Source: Paenibacillus glacialis
GTDB taxonomy: Bacteria; Bacillota; Bacilli; Paenibacillales; Paenibacillaceae
Assembly (NCBI RefSeq): GCF_001637205.1
Contig: NZ_LVJH01000074.1
Coordinates: 62,001 to 126,000 of the forward strand
DNA: 64,000 bases
Reading direction: 5' to 3'
This document shows, in pieces, positions 8,414-16,466 of the stretch (within the stretch, counting starts at the first letter, position 1; every line of letters starts with the position of its first letter). The translations under genes were made by a program, and so were the position numbers. The notes under the pieces are model-generated. The model made no database searches. It had not been told where the DNA came from and saw nothing but the letters and a program-made list of their open reading frames with translations.

Positions 8414-9160
8414 TTACCAAAATGAATGTTTACGTTCTAGGAAAGTTGCGCCCCATACATCTGGACGGTTGGTACAAATCATAATCTCCGAATTCATGTT
8501 CGCCAGACGTTTCATACCCGTAGCATCATCCACAGTCCACGCCATGACTGTAATTCCTTGAGAGACGAGTGTCGAAGTCAGTGTTGAATCTAAGTGAGAA
8601 GCTCCAATCGATAGGAAGGAGCATTTTAGTTCTTTAAGTCGCTCTAGTAAATCCAGAGGTCTAGCATCAATGATTAGTCCTGTTGCGAAATTAGAATTTA
8701 GTTCTTTCACTTTTCTTAGTGCATCACTGTCAAATGAAGTCAGGATCACATCATTCTCCATACGATAATATAGAATTCGCTCCATAACAGCTTGCTCTAG
8801 ACCAGGGTACATATCCCCCTTCGTTTTAAGCTCAATGTTAAGGCGAAGTCTCCCACAACTAGACTTAAGAACATCATCCAGAGTAGGAATCCTTTCTCCT
8901 TTAAAAACACGGCCCTTCCAGCTCCCCGCATCCAATTGCTGAAGTTGTGCCCATGTATGATCCTTCACTAACCCCTTGCCGTTCGTGGTCCGATTAAGAG
9001 TGAAGTCATGAATGACAACGGGTATGCCATCCATCGATAGTTGTGTATCTATCTCAACCCACGGCACAAAAGGCTCTTTCATCGCCATTTGTATCGCTGC
9101 TATGGTATTCTCAGGTGCTTTGTACGAAAACCCTCTATGGGCTACGCATAAATTATTCAC
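8414..9160 (-). CDS. Glycerophosphodiester phosphodiesterase
   Basis: TIM-barrel GDPD enzyme (UgpQ type) that hydrolyses glycerophosphodiesters to glycerol-3-phosphate and an alcohol. The N-terminal catalytic patterns are intact: AHRGFSYKAPENT, VEIDTQLSMDGIPVVIHD (E-x-D and H-D) and NIELKTKG. The C-terminus has VMAWTVDDATGM and TNRPD. At 248 residues with no signal peptide it is a cytoplasmic form. The start is GTG 9160, nine bases after AAGGAGG. It follows capA by about 30 bases on the same strand. Confidence 0.93.
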   Translation of the reverse strand: MNNLCVAHRGFSYKAPENTIAAIQMAMKEPFVPWVEIDTQLSMDGIPVVIHDFTLNRTTNGKGLVKDHTWAQLQQLDAGSWKGRVFKGERIPTLDDVLKSSCGRLRLNIELKTKGDMYPGLEQAVMERILYYRMENDVILTSFDSDALRKVKELNSNFATGLIIDARPLDLLERLKELKCSFLSIGASHLDSTLTSTLVSQGITVMAWTVDDATGMKRLANMNSEIMICTNRPDVWGATFLERKHSFW

Positions 9161-9191
9161 AAATCTTCAACCTCCTTAAGGTTAGACGAAA

Positions 9192-10595
9192 TCATGATTT
9201 AGGTTTGATGACCGTACCGTCTTTATTTATGGTCACACCACCAATAGACAATTTCTGTATTTCCTTAAATAGTTTTTGACCTTCCTCATCTGACATCGGC
9301 ACTGGTTGACCTATTTCAGCGTGGAAAGGAATAAGTTTTATCTTGCATTCTCCCTTCGGCGTACAGGTAGTTGCGAAGACAGCCGTCTTCCAAGTCGATG
9401 GAGTTGCGGATTTAGTGAATATGAAATTACCCGTACTATAAGCAATCCACTTACCTTTGTATTGTTCAAGGCCTTGAAGTACATGAGGATGAGATCCAAT
9501 GACAAGGTCCGCACCAGCATCTACAAATTTATGAGCAAGCTGCGTCTGATTCGCATTCGGATTCAACGCTCGTTCTGCTCCCCAATGTGCCATAACGATG
9601 ACGATATCTGCATTCTTGCGAGCCTTGGCAATGGATTGTAGAGCCGCAGTAGGATCATATGCTGAAGCTACACCCGGTCTCCCTTTTACAGCAAACCAAT
9701 CGGTATCTGGTACAACACGACTAACGGCCACAAGCGCAATCTTTACACCTTGACGTGTGAAATATTCCGGAGCATATGCTTCATCCGCGTTTTTACCCGC
9801 ACCCGCATACTGAAGTTTACTCTCTTCCAAGTGTTTCAACGTATCCAGGAGTCCAGGAACGCCTTGATCCAGGATATGATTATTAGCAAGACCTACCGCA
9901 TCCATTCCCGCCTTCTTCAGGGCATCTAACGCCTTAGGTGATGACTTGAATACATATTGTTTATTAGTGGCTCCTACTCCCGCTATCGTTACTGGTGTTT
10001 CTAGGTTTGCAATCGTTAAGTCATCTTTTTGAAAAATGTCTCCTAAATGTTTGAAGGGATAATCATACCCTTCCTTCTTCAGTTTACCCTCTACTTTACC
10101 GGAGAATATCATGTCCCCAGCAAAGTGAAAATTAAGGATTGTATCTGCGTTTGCTAAAATCTCGTTAGGGTCATTCGATTCATCCGTTTTACCGGCGAAT
10201 TTGGGTTCTTCAGATATTTTGTGTTCATCCATTACATCGGAATCTTTAGGTGCTTTAAGTTTAACGGTTTCTGTTTCCTTAGGTGTTTCTGTTTCCTTTG
10301 TTGCATCCTTAGTTGGATCATTCGTTATAGGTTGATCCTTCTCTAAAGTTACCGTAGGTGAACTATCCGTATCGAGATTAGGACTATCAGCTGTAGGTGG
10401 AAGCTCTGAGGAAGTATTAGTTGATGATTCCAAAGGTTGAGCCGATTTAGTATCTTGGGTTATTAACCAGAAATAAGAAATTGACATCACAATCATCGTA
10501 ACCAGAAATAAATTAAGTAGCACCCATGACTTACTTAAGCGCCTCTTCTTCACTCTTCTTGTAGCTTTACCTTTATTAGAACGTGGTGGGTACAT
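9192..10595 (-). CDS. CapA-family protein (poly-gamma-glutamate synthesis type)
   Basis: 467 residues. A basic N-terminus (RRVKKRRLSKSW) leads into one membrane anchor at about residues 25-45, then a Ser/Thr/Pro/Glu-rich spacer to about residue 145, then a CapA/PgsA metallophosphoesterase-like domain facing the outside. Visible CapA patterns: HFAGDMIFSG, NLETPVT, GLANNHILDQG, AHWGAERALN and IGSHPHVLQG. In PgsBCAE systems CapA helps make or export poly-gamma-glutamate, but there is no capB or capC nearby, so this is a stand-alone member. RBS AAGGAG precedes the ATG. Confidence 0.88.
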   Translation of the reverse strand: MYPPRSNKGKATRRVKKRRLSKSWVLLNLFLVTMIVMSISYFWLITQDTKSAQPLESSTNTSSELPPTADSPNLDTDSSPTVTLEKDQPITNDPTKDATKETETPKETETVKLKAPKDSDVMDEHKISEEPKFAGKTDESNDPNEILANADTILNFHFAGDMIFSGKVEGKLKKEGYDYPFKHLGDIFQKDDLTIANLETPVTIAGVGATNKQYVFKSSPKALDALKKAGMDAVGLANNHILDQGVPGLLDTLKHLEESKLQYAGAGKNADEAYAPEYFTRQGVKIALVAVSRVVPDTDWFAVKGRPGVASAYDPTAALQSIAKARKNADIVIVMAHWGAERALNPNANQTQLAHKFVDAGADLVIGSHPHVLQGLEQYKGKWIAYSTGNFIFTKSATPSTWKTAVFATTCTPKGECKIKLIPFHAEIGQPVPMSDEEGQKLFKEIQKLSIGGVTINKDGTVIKPKS

Positions 10596-10676
10596 TATTC
10601 ACTCCTTCTTAAAACTTAAAAATGTTCAAACCATATCGCTATTCATTATATCAGGTTCAGCTAAACAAATAGAACC

Positions 10677-10692
10677 CCCGAAATATTTCGGG
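10677..10692 (-). terminator. Short terminator-like hairpin after hemH
   Basis: CCCGAAATATTTCGGG is a perfect palindrome, followed on the minus strand by GGGTTCTATTTG. It separates hemH from capA and may only partly terminate. Confidence 0.5.
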
Positions 10693-10741
10693 AGTCCCCA
10701 TTTGGATGCATTCATTGATCTTAAAGATAAGATCTTTAGAG

Positions 10742-11692
10742 TTATGATACATTGCCTTTTTCTAAGGCTGCCAGTACCTCGGCACGAAGGGTCTCCATAT
10801 AGAGAGGGTCACTGTTCAGCGAATCAATACGCATTAAACGCATATCTAGTTCCTTCGAGATGGCTTGAGCCTCAATATCCAGATCGTACAACACTTCCAA
10901 ATGGTCTGATACGAAGCCTACAGGCGCAACAAGTACATTCTCGATCTGTTCTACACTAAGTTCTTGCAGTGTATCCAGAATGTCAGGTCCTAGCCATGGC
11001 TCAGCCGTCCGCCCAGCACTTTGCCAAGAGAACTGCCACGAAGTAACTCCTGTCGCCTCAGCAATCGCACGAGAGGTCTCCAGTAATTGCTCTGGATAAG
11101 GATCTCCCATCTCGATGATCCGTTTAGGTAGACTATGCGCACTGAATAATACCCTTACATCCTCACGAATAGCTCCCGCTTCCTCGAATTGATCCAGCTT
11201 AGCACTTACACGCTCGCTAAGTGCCTGAATCAACTTAGGATGGAGATGATAACTTTCTACAAAGGACATATCTAGACCGAGTTCCGTTGCTTTCTCTTGT
11301 GCACGTTTGATGTAGCCACCAACGCTCATGATGGAATAATGCGGTGCCAGTACGATTCCTACAGCACGCTTAATACCATCCTTGGTCATTTGCTCCACAC
11401 CGTCTTCGATGAATGGTGAAGCATGCTTTAACCCTTGATAACATACAAACTCGATCCCCGATTGGTCTTGATTTCGGTTAAGAGCTGCTTGTAGTTCAGT
11501 TACCTGTAGGTTCGTATTCTCGCGTAAGGGAAACACTCCGCCAACAATAGCTTCATAACGATCCGTTAAATCCTGGAGCTGCTCCTGCGTTGGAGCCTTG
11601 CCTCTGCGGATATGCGTATAATAAGCTTCAATGCCTTCTAGGCTTTCCGGTGTTCCGTATGACATAACCAACACGCCAACTTTAGATTTCAC
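10742..11692 (-). CDS. hemH: Ferrochelatase (coproporphyrin ferrochelatase type)
   Basis: Inserts Fe2+ into the porphyrin ring; in Bacillales this is the coproporphyrin III enzyme (CpfC). The protein opens KVGVLVMSYGTPESLEGIEAYYTHIRRGKAP, and has the metal-binding histidine block LFSAHSLPKRI and the C-terminal APVGFVSDHLEVLYDLDIEA with the second conserved His/Glu. The length of 316 residues matches soluble Bacillus enzymes. The start is GTG 11692, seven bases after AGAGGTGG. It follows hemE by 45 bases. The usual third gene, hemY, is not next; capA is. Confidence 0.96.
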   Translation of the reverse strand: MKSKVGVLVMSYGTPESLEGIEAYYTHIRRGKAPTQEQLQDLTDRYEAIVGGVFPLRENTNLQVTELQAALNRNQDQSGIEFVCYQGLKHASPFIEDGVEQMTKDGIKRAVGIVLAPHYSIMSVGGYIKRAQEKATELGLDMSFVESYHLHPKLIQALSERVSAKLDQFEEAGAIREDVRVLFSAHSLPKRIIEMGDPYPEQLLETSRAIAEATGVTSWQFSWQSAGRTAEPWLGPDILDTLQELSVEQIENVLVAPVGFVSDHLEVLYDLDIEAQAISKELDMRLMRIDSLNSDPLYMETLRAEVLAALEKGNVS

Positions 11693-11737
11693 GAGCTAAC
11701 CACCTCTGAGTCAGTATAGGTTTACATAAATTTATCT

Positions 11738-12781
11738 TTAAGATTTCAACTTGGAAGCTGAATATTCATGAACATATTCTGTCAATTCCCGCAGCTTATC
11801 AAGTGATGCTTCAGGGAATAACCCATGTCCTAGATTGAAAATAAATCCAGGCTCTTGAATACCATCATCAATGATTTCTTTCGCATATTGTTTAATAACA
11901 TCTATAGGCGCAGTCAAAATAAATGGATCCAAATTTCCTTGCATAGCAAATCGACCACCTGTTCTTCTACGTCCTTCTGAGATCGATAATCTCCAATCCA
12001 GACCAATCACATCAGATTGCAAGTTACTAAGCCCGGGTAAGAGTTCTCCAGAACTTACACCTGGAAAATAAATTTTGGGTACATTCAAATCCGAAAGTTC
12101 GGCAAAGATACGAGTAACCGTTGGAAGCACAAACTTCTCGAAATCCTTCGGAGCAAGTGCACCTACCCAACTGTCGAATAGTTGAATTGCTTTGCCACCA
12201 TTGGCAACATGAGATCGCACATAGGTAATGACCATATCACCAAGCTTGTCCATTAAAGAGAACCAAAGATGCGGCTCGCTATACATCATGGTCTTCGTAA
12301 GAATATAGTTCCTGGACGGGCGACCTTCAATCAAATAACTAGCAATCGTGAAAGGTGCTCCTGCAAAAGTGATAAGCGGAACATTCAGCTCTTTATCTAG
12401 AATACGGATCGTCTCCAAAATGTGACTCAGATCCTTATCCACATCGATCGGGCGGAGACGTTCAATATCTGCAGCAGAACGAATCGGATTATCGATCACC
12501 GGTCCTATGTTCTTGACGATATCGAAATCAATGCCAAGGGAAGCTACAGGATTCATAATATCAGAGTAAAGAATAGCTGCATCCACACCTAGCTTATGTA
12601 CGGGCATCATCGTGATTTGAGCTGCAAGCTCGGGTTGACGACATATTTCGAGTAAACTATATTTTTCTTTGATTTTACGGTATTCAGGATCATAACGACC
12701 CGCTTGTCTCATATACCAGACGGGTACATGTTTAACATCCTGTTTAAAGCAAGCGCGTATAAAAGTATCATTGTAGGTCAT
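11738..12781 (-). CDS. hemE: Uroporphyrinogen decarboxylase
   Basis: Converts uroporphyrinogen III to coproporphyrinogen III in haem synthesis. The 347-residue TIM barrel has the family N-terminal signature VPVWYMRQAGRYDPEYR, the LYSDIMNP block, GAPFTIASYLIEG, FDSWVGAL and the C-terminal FNLGHGLFPE. The start codon ATG 12781 follows GGAGGCTAATGA. It is first of the hem run and lies divergent from an MFS exporter gene with about 200 bases between them. Confidence 0.97.
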   Translation of the reverse strand: MTYNDTFIRACFKQDVKHVPVWYMRQAGRYDPEYRKIKEKYSLLEICRQPELAAQITMMPVHKLGVDAAILYSDIMNPVASLGIDFDIVKNIGPVIDNPIRSAADIERLRPIDVDKDLSHILETIRILDKELNVPLITFAGAPFTIASYLIEGRPSRNYILTKTMMYSEPHLWFSLMDKLGDMVITYVRSHVANGGKAIQLFDSWVGALAPKDFEKFVLPTVTRIFAELSDLNVPKIYFPGVSSGELLPGLSNLQSDVIGLDWRLSISEGRRRTGGRFAMQGNLDPFILTAPIDVIKQYAKEIIDDGIQEPGFIFNLGHGLFPEASLDKLRELTEYVHEYSASKLKS

Positions 12782-12894
12782 TCATTAGCCTCCAGTATAG
12801 TAAGATTTCCATTAATATATTATGCCCTTTTTAAAAGTAAGTAACAACTATAACACCGTAAGATGTCATGGCAATACTATGACATTCCTATCAT

Positions 12895-12921
12895 TTGAGA
12901 TAATCCCTCGTATGTTATACT
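12895..12921 (+). promoter_or_regulatory. Promoter of the MFS exporter gene
   Basis: TTGAGA (12895-12900) and an extended -10, TGTTATACT (12913-12921), are separated by 15 bases. The short spacer is compensated by the TG extension. It lies about 58 bases before the TTG start. Confidence 0.55.
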
Positions 12922-12978
12922 GAAATATTGTTCTTAATGAGGGGTGTAATGGCAGCTTAGAAGGGACGTGCATCGCAT

Positions 12979-14193
12979 TTGAAAACTTGGAAAGTAAACC
13001 TTATTGTACTTTGGATTGGCCAATTCCTCATTAATGCTGGAATGACTATGATTACACCATTCTTAGCTTTATATCTCGCCAAAGATTTAGGAGTACAGGA
13101 CGAGCATGCAATTGGCATATGGGCTGGACTCATTTTCGCTGCGAACTTCTTGACATCATTTTTATTCCAACCCCTTTGGGGTAAGCTTGCAGACCGATAT
13201 GGACGTAAAATTATGTTATTACGGTCCGGTTTTGGTATGGCCATTGTCATCGTACTTATGGGGTTTGCAAGAAATCCGTGGGAATTATTGTTGCTCCGTC
13301 TATTGAACGGTACCATATCAGGGTTCAATCCAGCCGCAATCTCACTCGTATCAGGTACCACACCTAAAGATCGTATAGGATTTGCCATGGGAATGATGCA
13401 ATCTGGTGTTGTAGCTGGCACCATTCTTGGGCCTCTAATTGGTGGTATTCTCGCCGATATCATAGGGTTCCGTCCTATTTTCTATATTACAGGGGTTCTA
13501 ATACTTCTCGCTTCTTTCCTTGCACTATTCTTAGTCAAAGAAACCTTTGATCGCAAAGAAGCATCGCAAATCCCTCAAGTATCGGTCATCCAAGGTTTTA
13601 AAGATCTAGCACACATTCCTCAATTGCCAGCCCTATTTGCCGTGACATTCCTCTTACAATTCGCCATGGTGAGTCCAATGTCATTGCTTCCGCTGTATGT
13701 ACAAAAGCTTCATACCTCTTCGGGAGACATTGCTTTTTGGGCAGGTGTAGTTATAGCTGTAACAGGAGTCTCTAATATGATTTCTTCACCCTTGCTTGGT
13801 AAGTTAAGTGATAAATTAGGTGCCCATCGAATCCTTACGTATGCCTTAATTGGTACCTCACTTACACTAATTCCTCAAGCCTTTGTACATAATGTTTGGC
13901 AACTCATCATTGTTCGATTCCTAATGGGTATCTTTATGGGGGGCTTATTACCGAGCGTCAATGCTCTCATCCGTTCCTATACACCCGATGGTATGGAGAG
14001 CAGATCGTTTGGATTTAACAGCAGTACGCTCGCCCTCGGTAGTATGATGGGTGCCGCTGTTGGAGGACTATTATCTGGTATTATCGGAATCGAAGGTTTA
14101 TTTATCATCTCAGGCTGCTTGATGCTGTTGAACATGTTATGGGTAAGACTAAAGCTATATGCTCGTATCGATGAACACCGTACATTTCGCTAA
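12979..14193 (+). CDS. MFS multidrug-type efflux transporter (DHA1)
   Basis: 404 residues with about 12 membrane helices. The MFS motif A between helices 2 and 3 is clear (GKLADRYGRKIML), with a second copy in the other half (GKLSDKLGAHRIL). Motif C-like GVVAGTILGPLIGG in helix 5 marks a drug:H+ antiporter. The substrate cannot be read. The start is TTG 12979, 12 bases after AAGGGA; there is no in-frame ATG near. It is monocistronic and divergent from hemE. Confidence 0.88.
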   Translation: MKTWKVNLIVLWIGQFLINAGMTMITPFLALYLAKDLGVQDEHAIGIWAGLIFAANFLTSFLFQPLWGKLADRYGRKIMLLRSGFGMAIVIVLMGFARNPWELLLLRLLNGTISGFNPAAISLVSGTTPKDRIGFAMGMMQSGVVAGTILGPLIGGILADIIGFRPIFYITGVLILLASFLALFLVKETFDRKEASQIPQVSVIQGFKDLAHIPQLPALFAVTFLLQFAMVSPMSLLPLYVQKLHTSSGDIAFWAGVVIAVTGVSNMISSPLLGKLSDKLGAHRILTYALIGTSLTLIPQAFVHNVWQLIIVRFLMGIFMGGLLPSVNALIRSYTPDGMESRSFGFNSSTLALGSMMGAAVGGLLSGIIGIEGLFIISGCLMLLNMLWVRLKLYARIDEHRTFR

Positions 14194-14294
14194 ATATAAG
14201 GAGTGTCAAAAAAGAGACTGATCCCTCAGGTCGATTTAGACCTTGGAATAGCCCCTTGATATCACTACGATTACTATTATGATCAATTAACCTG

Positions 14295-14927
14295 TTACTT
14301 CACCCATGAGATGGACAATCCATCGTAGTCTGGAAGTAATGTGCTTACCAGTCGATCATCGGTGGCAACTTTCTCATTGAAATGACGCATTCCGAGTACC
14401 GCTGGTCCATTCTTCTCCGAGTTCAAGGTGCGTCCACGCAAGAAGCAGTTATCCCCTACAATCAATGATCCAGGCTTGGATAACGCAATAGCATATTCTA
14501 AATACAATGGGTAGTTCTCTTTGTCAGCATCAATAAAAAAGAAATCAAACGTTCTACCTGCTTGCTTGAGTTCTTCTAGACTGTCGAGTGCCTGCCCAAT
14601 CATATAATCTACTTGGGAACCGAAGCCTGCGGATTCCAGATTCCCCTTCGCAAGCTTCGCATACTCTTCCTTTAACTCTAAAGAGAGTAGTTGTCCATCC
14701 GCTGGAAGGCCCTTAGCAATGCAAATGCCGCTATAACCACCGAGTGCTCCTATTTCAAGAGCACTCTGCGCACGGGCTGTCTGAACAAGTAATGTTAGAA
14801 GCCTGCCATATGCAGGAGCCACTGACACTTCTGGCATTCCCTGCTCGATAATACTTTTTTTCACTTGCTGTAATTGCTCATCTTCTTCATACAATTGGTT
14901 AACATATTCATCAGGGGTTAGATTCAA
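14295..14927 (-). CDS. Class I SAM O-methyltransferase (methyltransf_3 family)
   Basis: About 210 residues, Rossmann-type. The SAM site is ALEIGALGGYSGICIA, with LLSLELKEEYAKLAK as acidic loop, DFFFIDADKENY as metal/substrate motif and GDNCFLRG following. This is the caffeoyl-CoA/catechol O-methyltransferase-like family (TrmR/YrrM branch in Bacillus, a tRNA methyltransferase). The frame is open further upstream, but TTG 14927 preceded by AAGGAGG at eight bases gives the expected N-terminus LTPDEYVNQLYEEDEQL. Confidence 0.85.
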   Translation of the reverse strand: MNLTPDEYVNQLYEEDEQLQQVKKSIIEQGMPEVSVAPAYGRLLTLLVQTARAQSALEIGALGGYSGICIAKGLPADGQLLSLELKEEYAKLAKGNLESAGFGSQVDYMIGQALDSLEELKQAGRTFDFFFIDADKENYPLYLEYAIALSKPGSLIVGDNCFLRGRTLNSEKNGPAVLGMRHFNEKVATDDRLVSTLLPDYDGLSISWVK

Positions 14928-15115
14928 CGCCGTTTCCTCCTTAAGACTAACTTTCCATATAAGCCTATTTGTTTTATAATAAATGTTTGGTTGTACGTTC
15001 AAGTGTTACTAAGTCATTATTGTATGTGTTTTGTCGGTAATCGGCAAGACTGCTTTAAATTTATAGGTCTCTAAGTGCTGCCGTGTTGCAGTACAGATGG
15101 CCGGATGGAGTTGAA

Positions 15116-16288
15116 TTGTATACCGTGGCTAACTTGCAACTTATTGCTACCGCACCAATGGGCTTAGAGTCAATCGTGGCTCGCGAATTGAAAGAACTAG
15201 GTTACCATGATATGACGGTCGAGAATGGACGTGTCATCTTTAGTGGGGACTTAATCGATATATGTCGTTGTAATTTATGGCTTCGTACCTCGGACCGTAT
15301 TTTGATATTGATGGGCGAATTCCCTGCCACCACTTTTGACGAATTGTTCGAAGGTGTCAAAGCTTTACCCTGGCAGGATGTGATTCCTCAGAATGGTGAA
15401 TTTCCAGTTGAGGGACGTTCTCTTAAGTCACAACTGAGTAGCGTTCCGGCATGTCAAAGTATCGTTAAGAAAGCGATCGTAGACAAATTAAATCAGACTT
15501 ACCATACTGAATGGTTCCCTGAAGATGGACCACGTTATGTCGTTGAGGTTATTATGTTAAATGATACTGCCTTGATCACGCTTGATACAACCGGCTCTGG
15601 TCTTCATAAGCGTGGGTATCGTAAGCTCGTAACCGAAGCTCCATTGAAGGAGACGATGGCTGCGGCACTTATCCAATTAAGCCGTTGGAATCCTAATAGA
15701 CCTTTCTACGATCCATGTTGCGGTTCGGGTACACTCTTAGTTGAGGCAGCGATGATTGGATGGAACATTGCTCCTGGACTACGTCGTACCTTTAACTCGG
15801 AAGAATGGCCTATCATCCCTGAGCATCTATGGACTGAAGCAAGGGAAGAAGCATTTGATTCCGTTCGCGATGATGTTCCTTTGCAGATTTCCGGAAGTGA
15901 TATCGATCCAGCAGCAATTGAAGTTGCTCAAGCCGCAGTAAACGCCGCTGGATTTGCCAAAGATATTAAGTTAGAAGTTCTACCGATCAGCAAAGCAAGA
16001 CCTCAAGGAGATTTCGGTTGTATGATTACCAACCCTCCTTATGGAGAGCGTTTAAGTGAAATAACGGAGGTAGAGCAACTTATTCGTGATTTAAAGAGAC
16101 TAACTGTAAGTCTACCTTCTTGGTCATTTTTCGCGATTAGTTCCACTAAACGTTTCGAAACCATCTTCAACAAGAAAGCTGACAAACGTCGCAAATTATA
16201 CAACGGAACCATCGAATGTCAGTACTATCAATACCTTGGACCCCTTCCACCTCGTGGCCGTGGGGAATCACAGTTACACATTGAATAA
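15116..16288 (+). CDS. THUMP-domain rRNA guanine-N2-methyltransferase (RlmL/YpsC type)
   Basis: A THUMP RNA-binding domain (residues ~1-160, opening LQLIATAPMGLESIVARELKELG) precedes a Rossmann methyltransferase. Catalytic and SAM features: FYDPCCGSGTLLVEAAMI, GSDIDPAAIEVAQ and the N-P-P-Y motif MITNPPYGERLSE, which marks exocyclic amino methylation of guanine. B. subtilis YpsC is the equivalent. The start is uncertain: GTG 15083 opens the longest frame but has no ribosome site. TTG 15116, five bases after TGGAG, yields the typical N-terminus. It ends before a very strong hairpin. Confidence 0.9.
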   Translation: MYTVANLQLIATAPMGLESIVARELKELGYHDMTVENGRVIFSGDLIDICRCNLWLRTSDRILILMGEFPATTFDELFEGVKALPWQDVIPQNGEFPVEGRSLKSQLSSVPACQSIVKKAIVDKLNQTYHTEWFPEDGPRYVVEVIMLNDTALITLDTTGSGLHKRGYRKLVTEAPLKETMAAALIQLSRWNPNRPFYDPCCGSGTLLVEAAMIGWNIAPGLRRTFNSEEWPIIPEHLWTEAREEAFDSVRDDVPLQISGSDIDPAAIEVAQAAVNAAGFAKDIKLEVLPISKARPQGDFGCMITNPPYGERLSEITEVEQLIRDLKRLTVSLPSWSFFAISSTKRFETIFNKKADKRRKLYNGTIECQYYQYLGPLPPRGRGESQLHIE

Positions 16289-16307
16289 CCATCAATTTCC
16301 CGCTTGA

Positions 16308-16353
16308 ACAATAGGAGCGAATTCAGTAATTCTACTGAATTCGCTCCTATTGT
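16308..16353. terminator. Very strong hairpin between RNA methyltransferase and LTA synthase genes
   Basis: A perfect 21-base-pair stem, from ACAATAGGAGCG to CGCTCCTATTGT, with only a four-base loop. The T tract is weak (TTGTATGTT). It is best read as the transcription terminator for the upstream gene. Confidence 0.8.
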
Positions 16354-16410
16354 ATGTTAAAGTCTATATCCTTGTCATCCTTCTCAGTTGAAAACGAACA
16401 ATGGAGTGAT

Positions 16411-16435
16411 ATGATAGAAAAAGCCTATCATTTTT
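16411..16435 (+). terminator. Hairpin plus T-run in the leader of the LTA synthase gene
   Basis: ATGATAG and CTATCAT pair across a seven-base loop and are followed by TTTTT. It lies 32 bases before the GTG start, so it could be a second terminator for the upstream gene or an attenuator in the leader. Confidence 0.4.
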
Positions 16436-16466
16436 ACATTCCGTTAACAAAAAGGGGAGACTATTC

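Noticed and set aside
9192-10595. Poly-gamma-glutamate capsule operon
   Set aside because: Only the CapA-like gene is present; CapB and CapC homologues are absent nearby.
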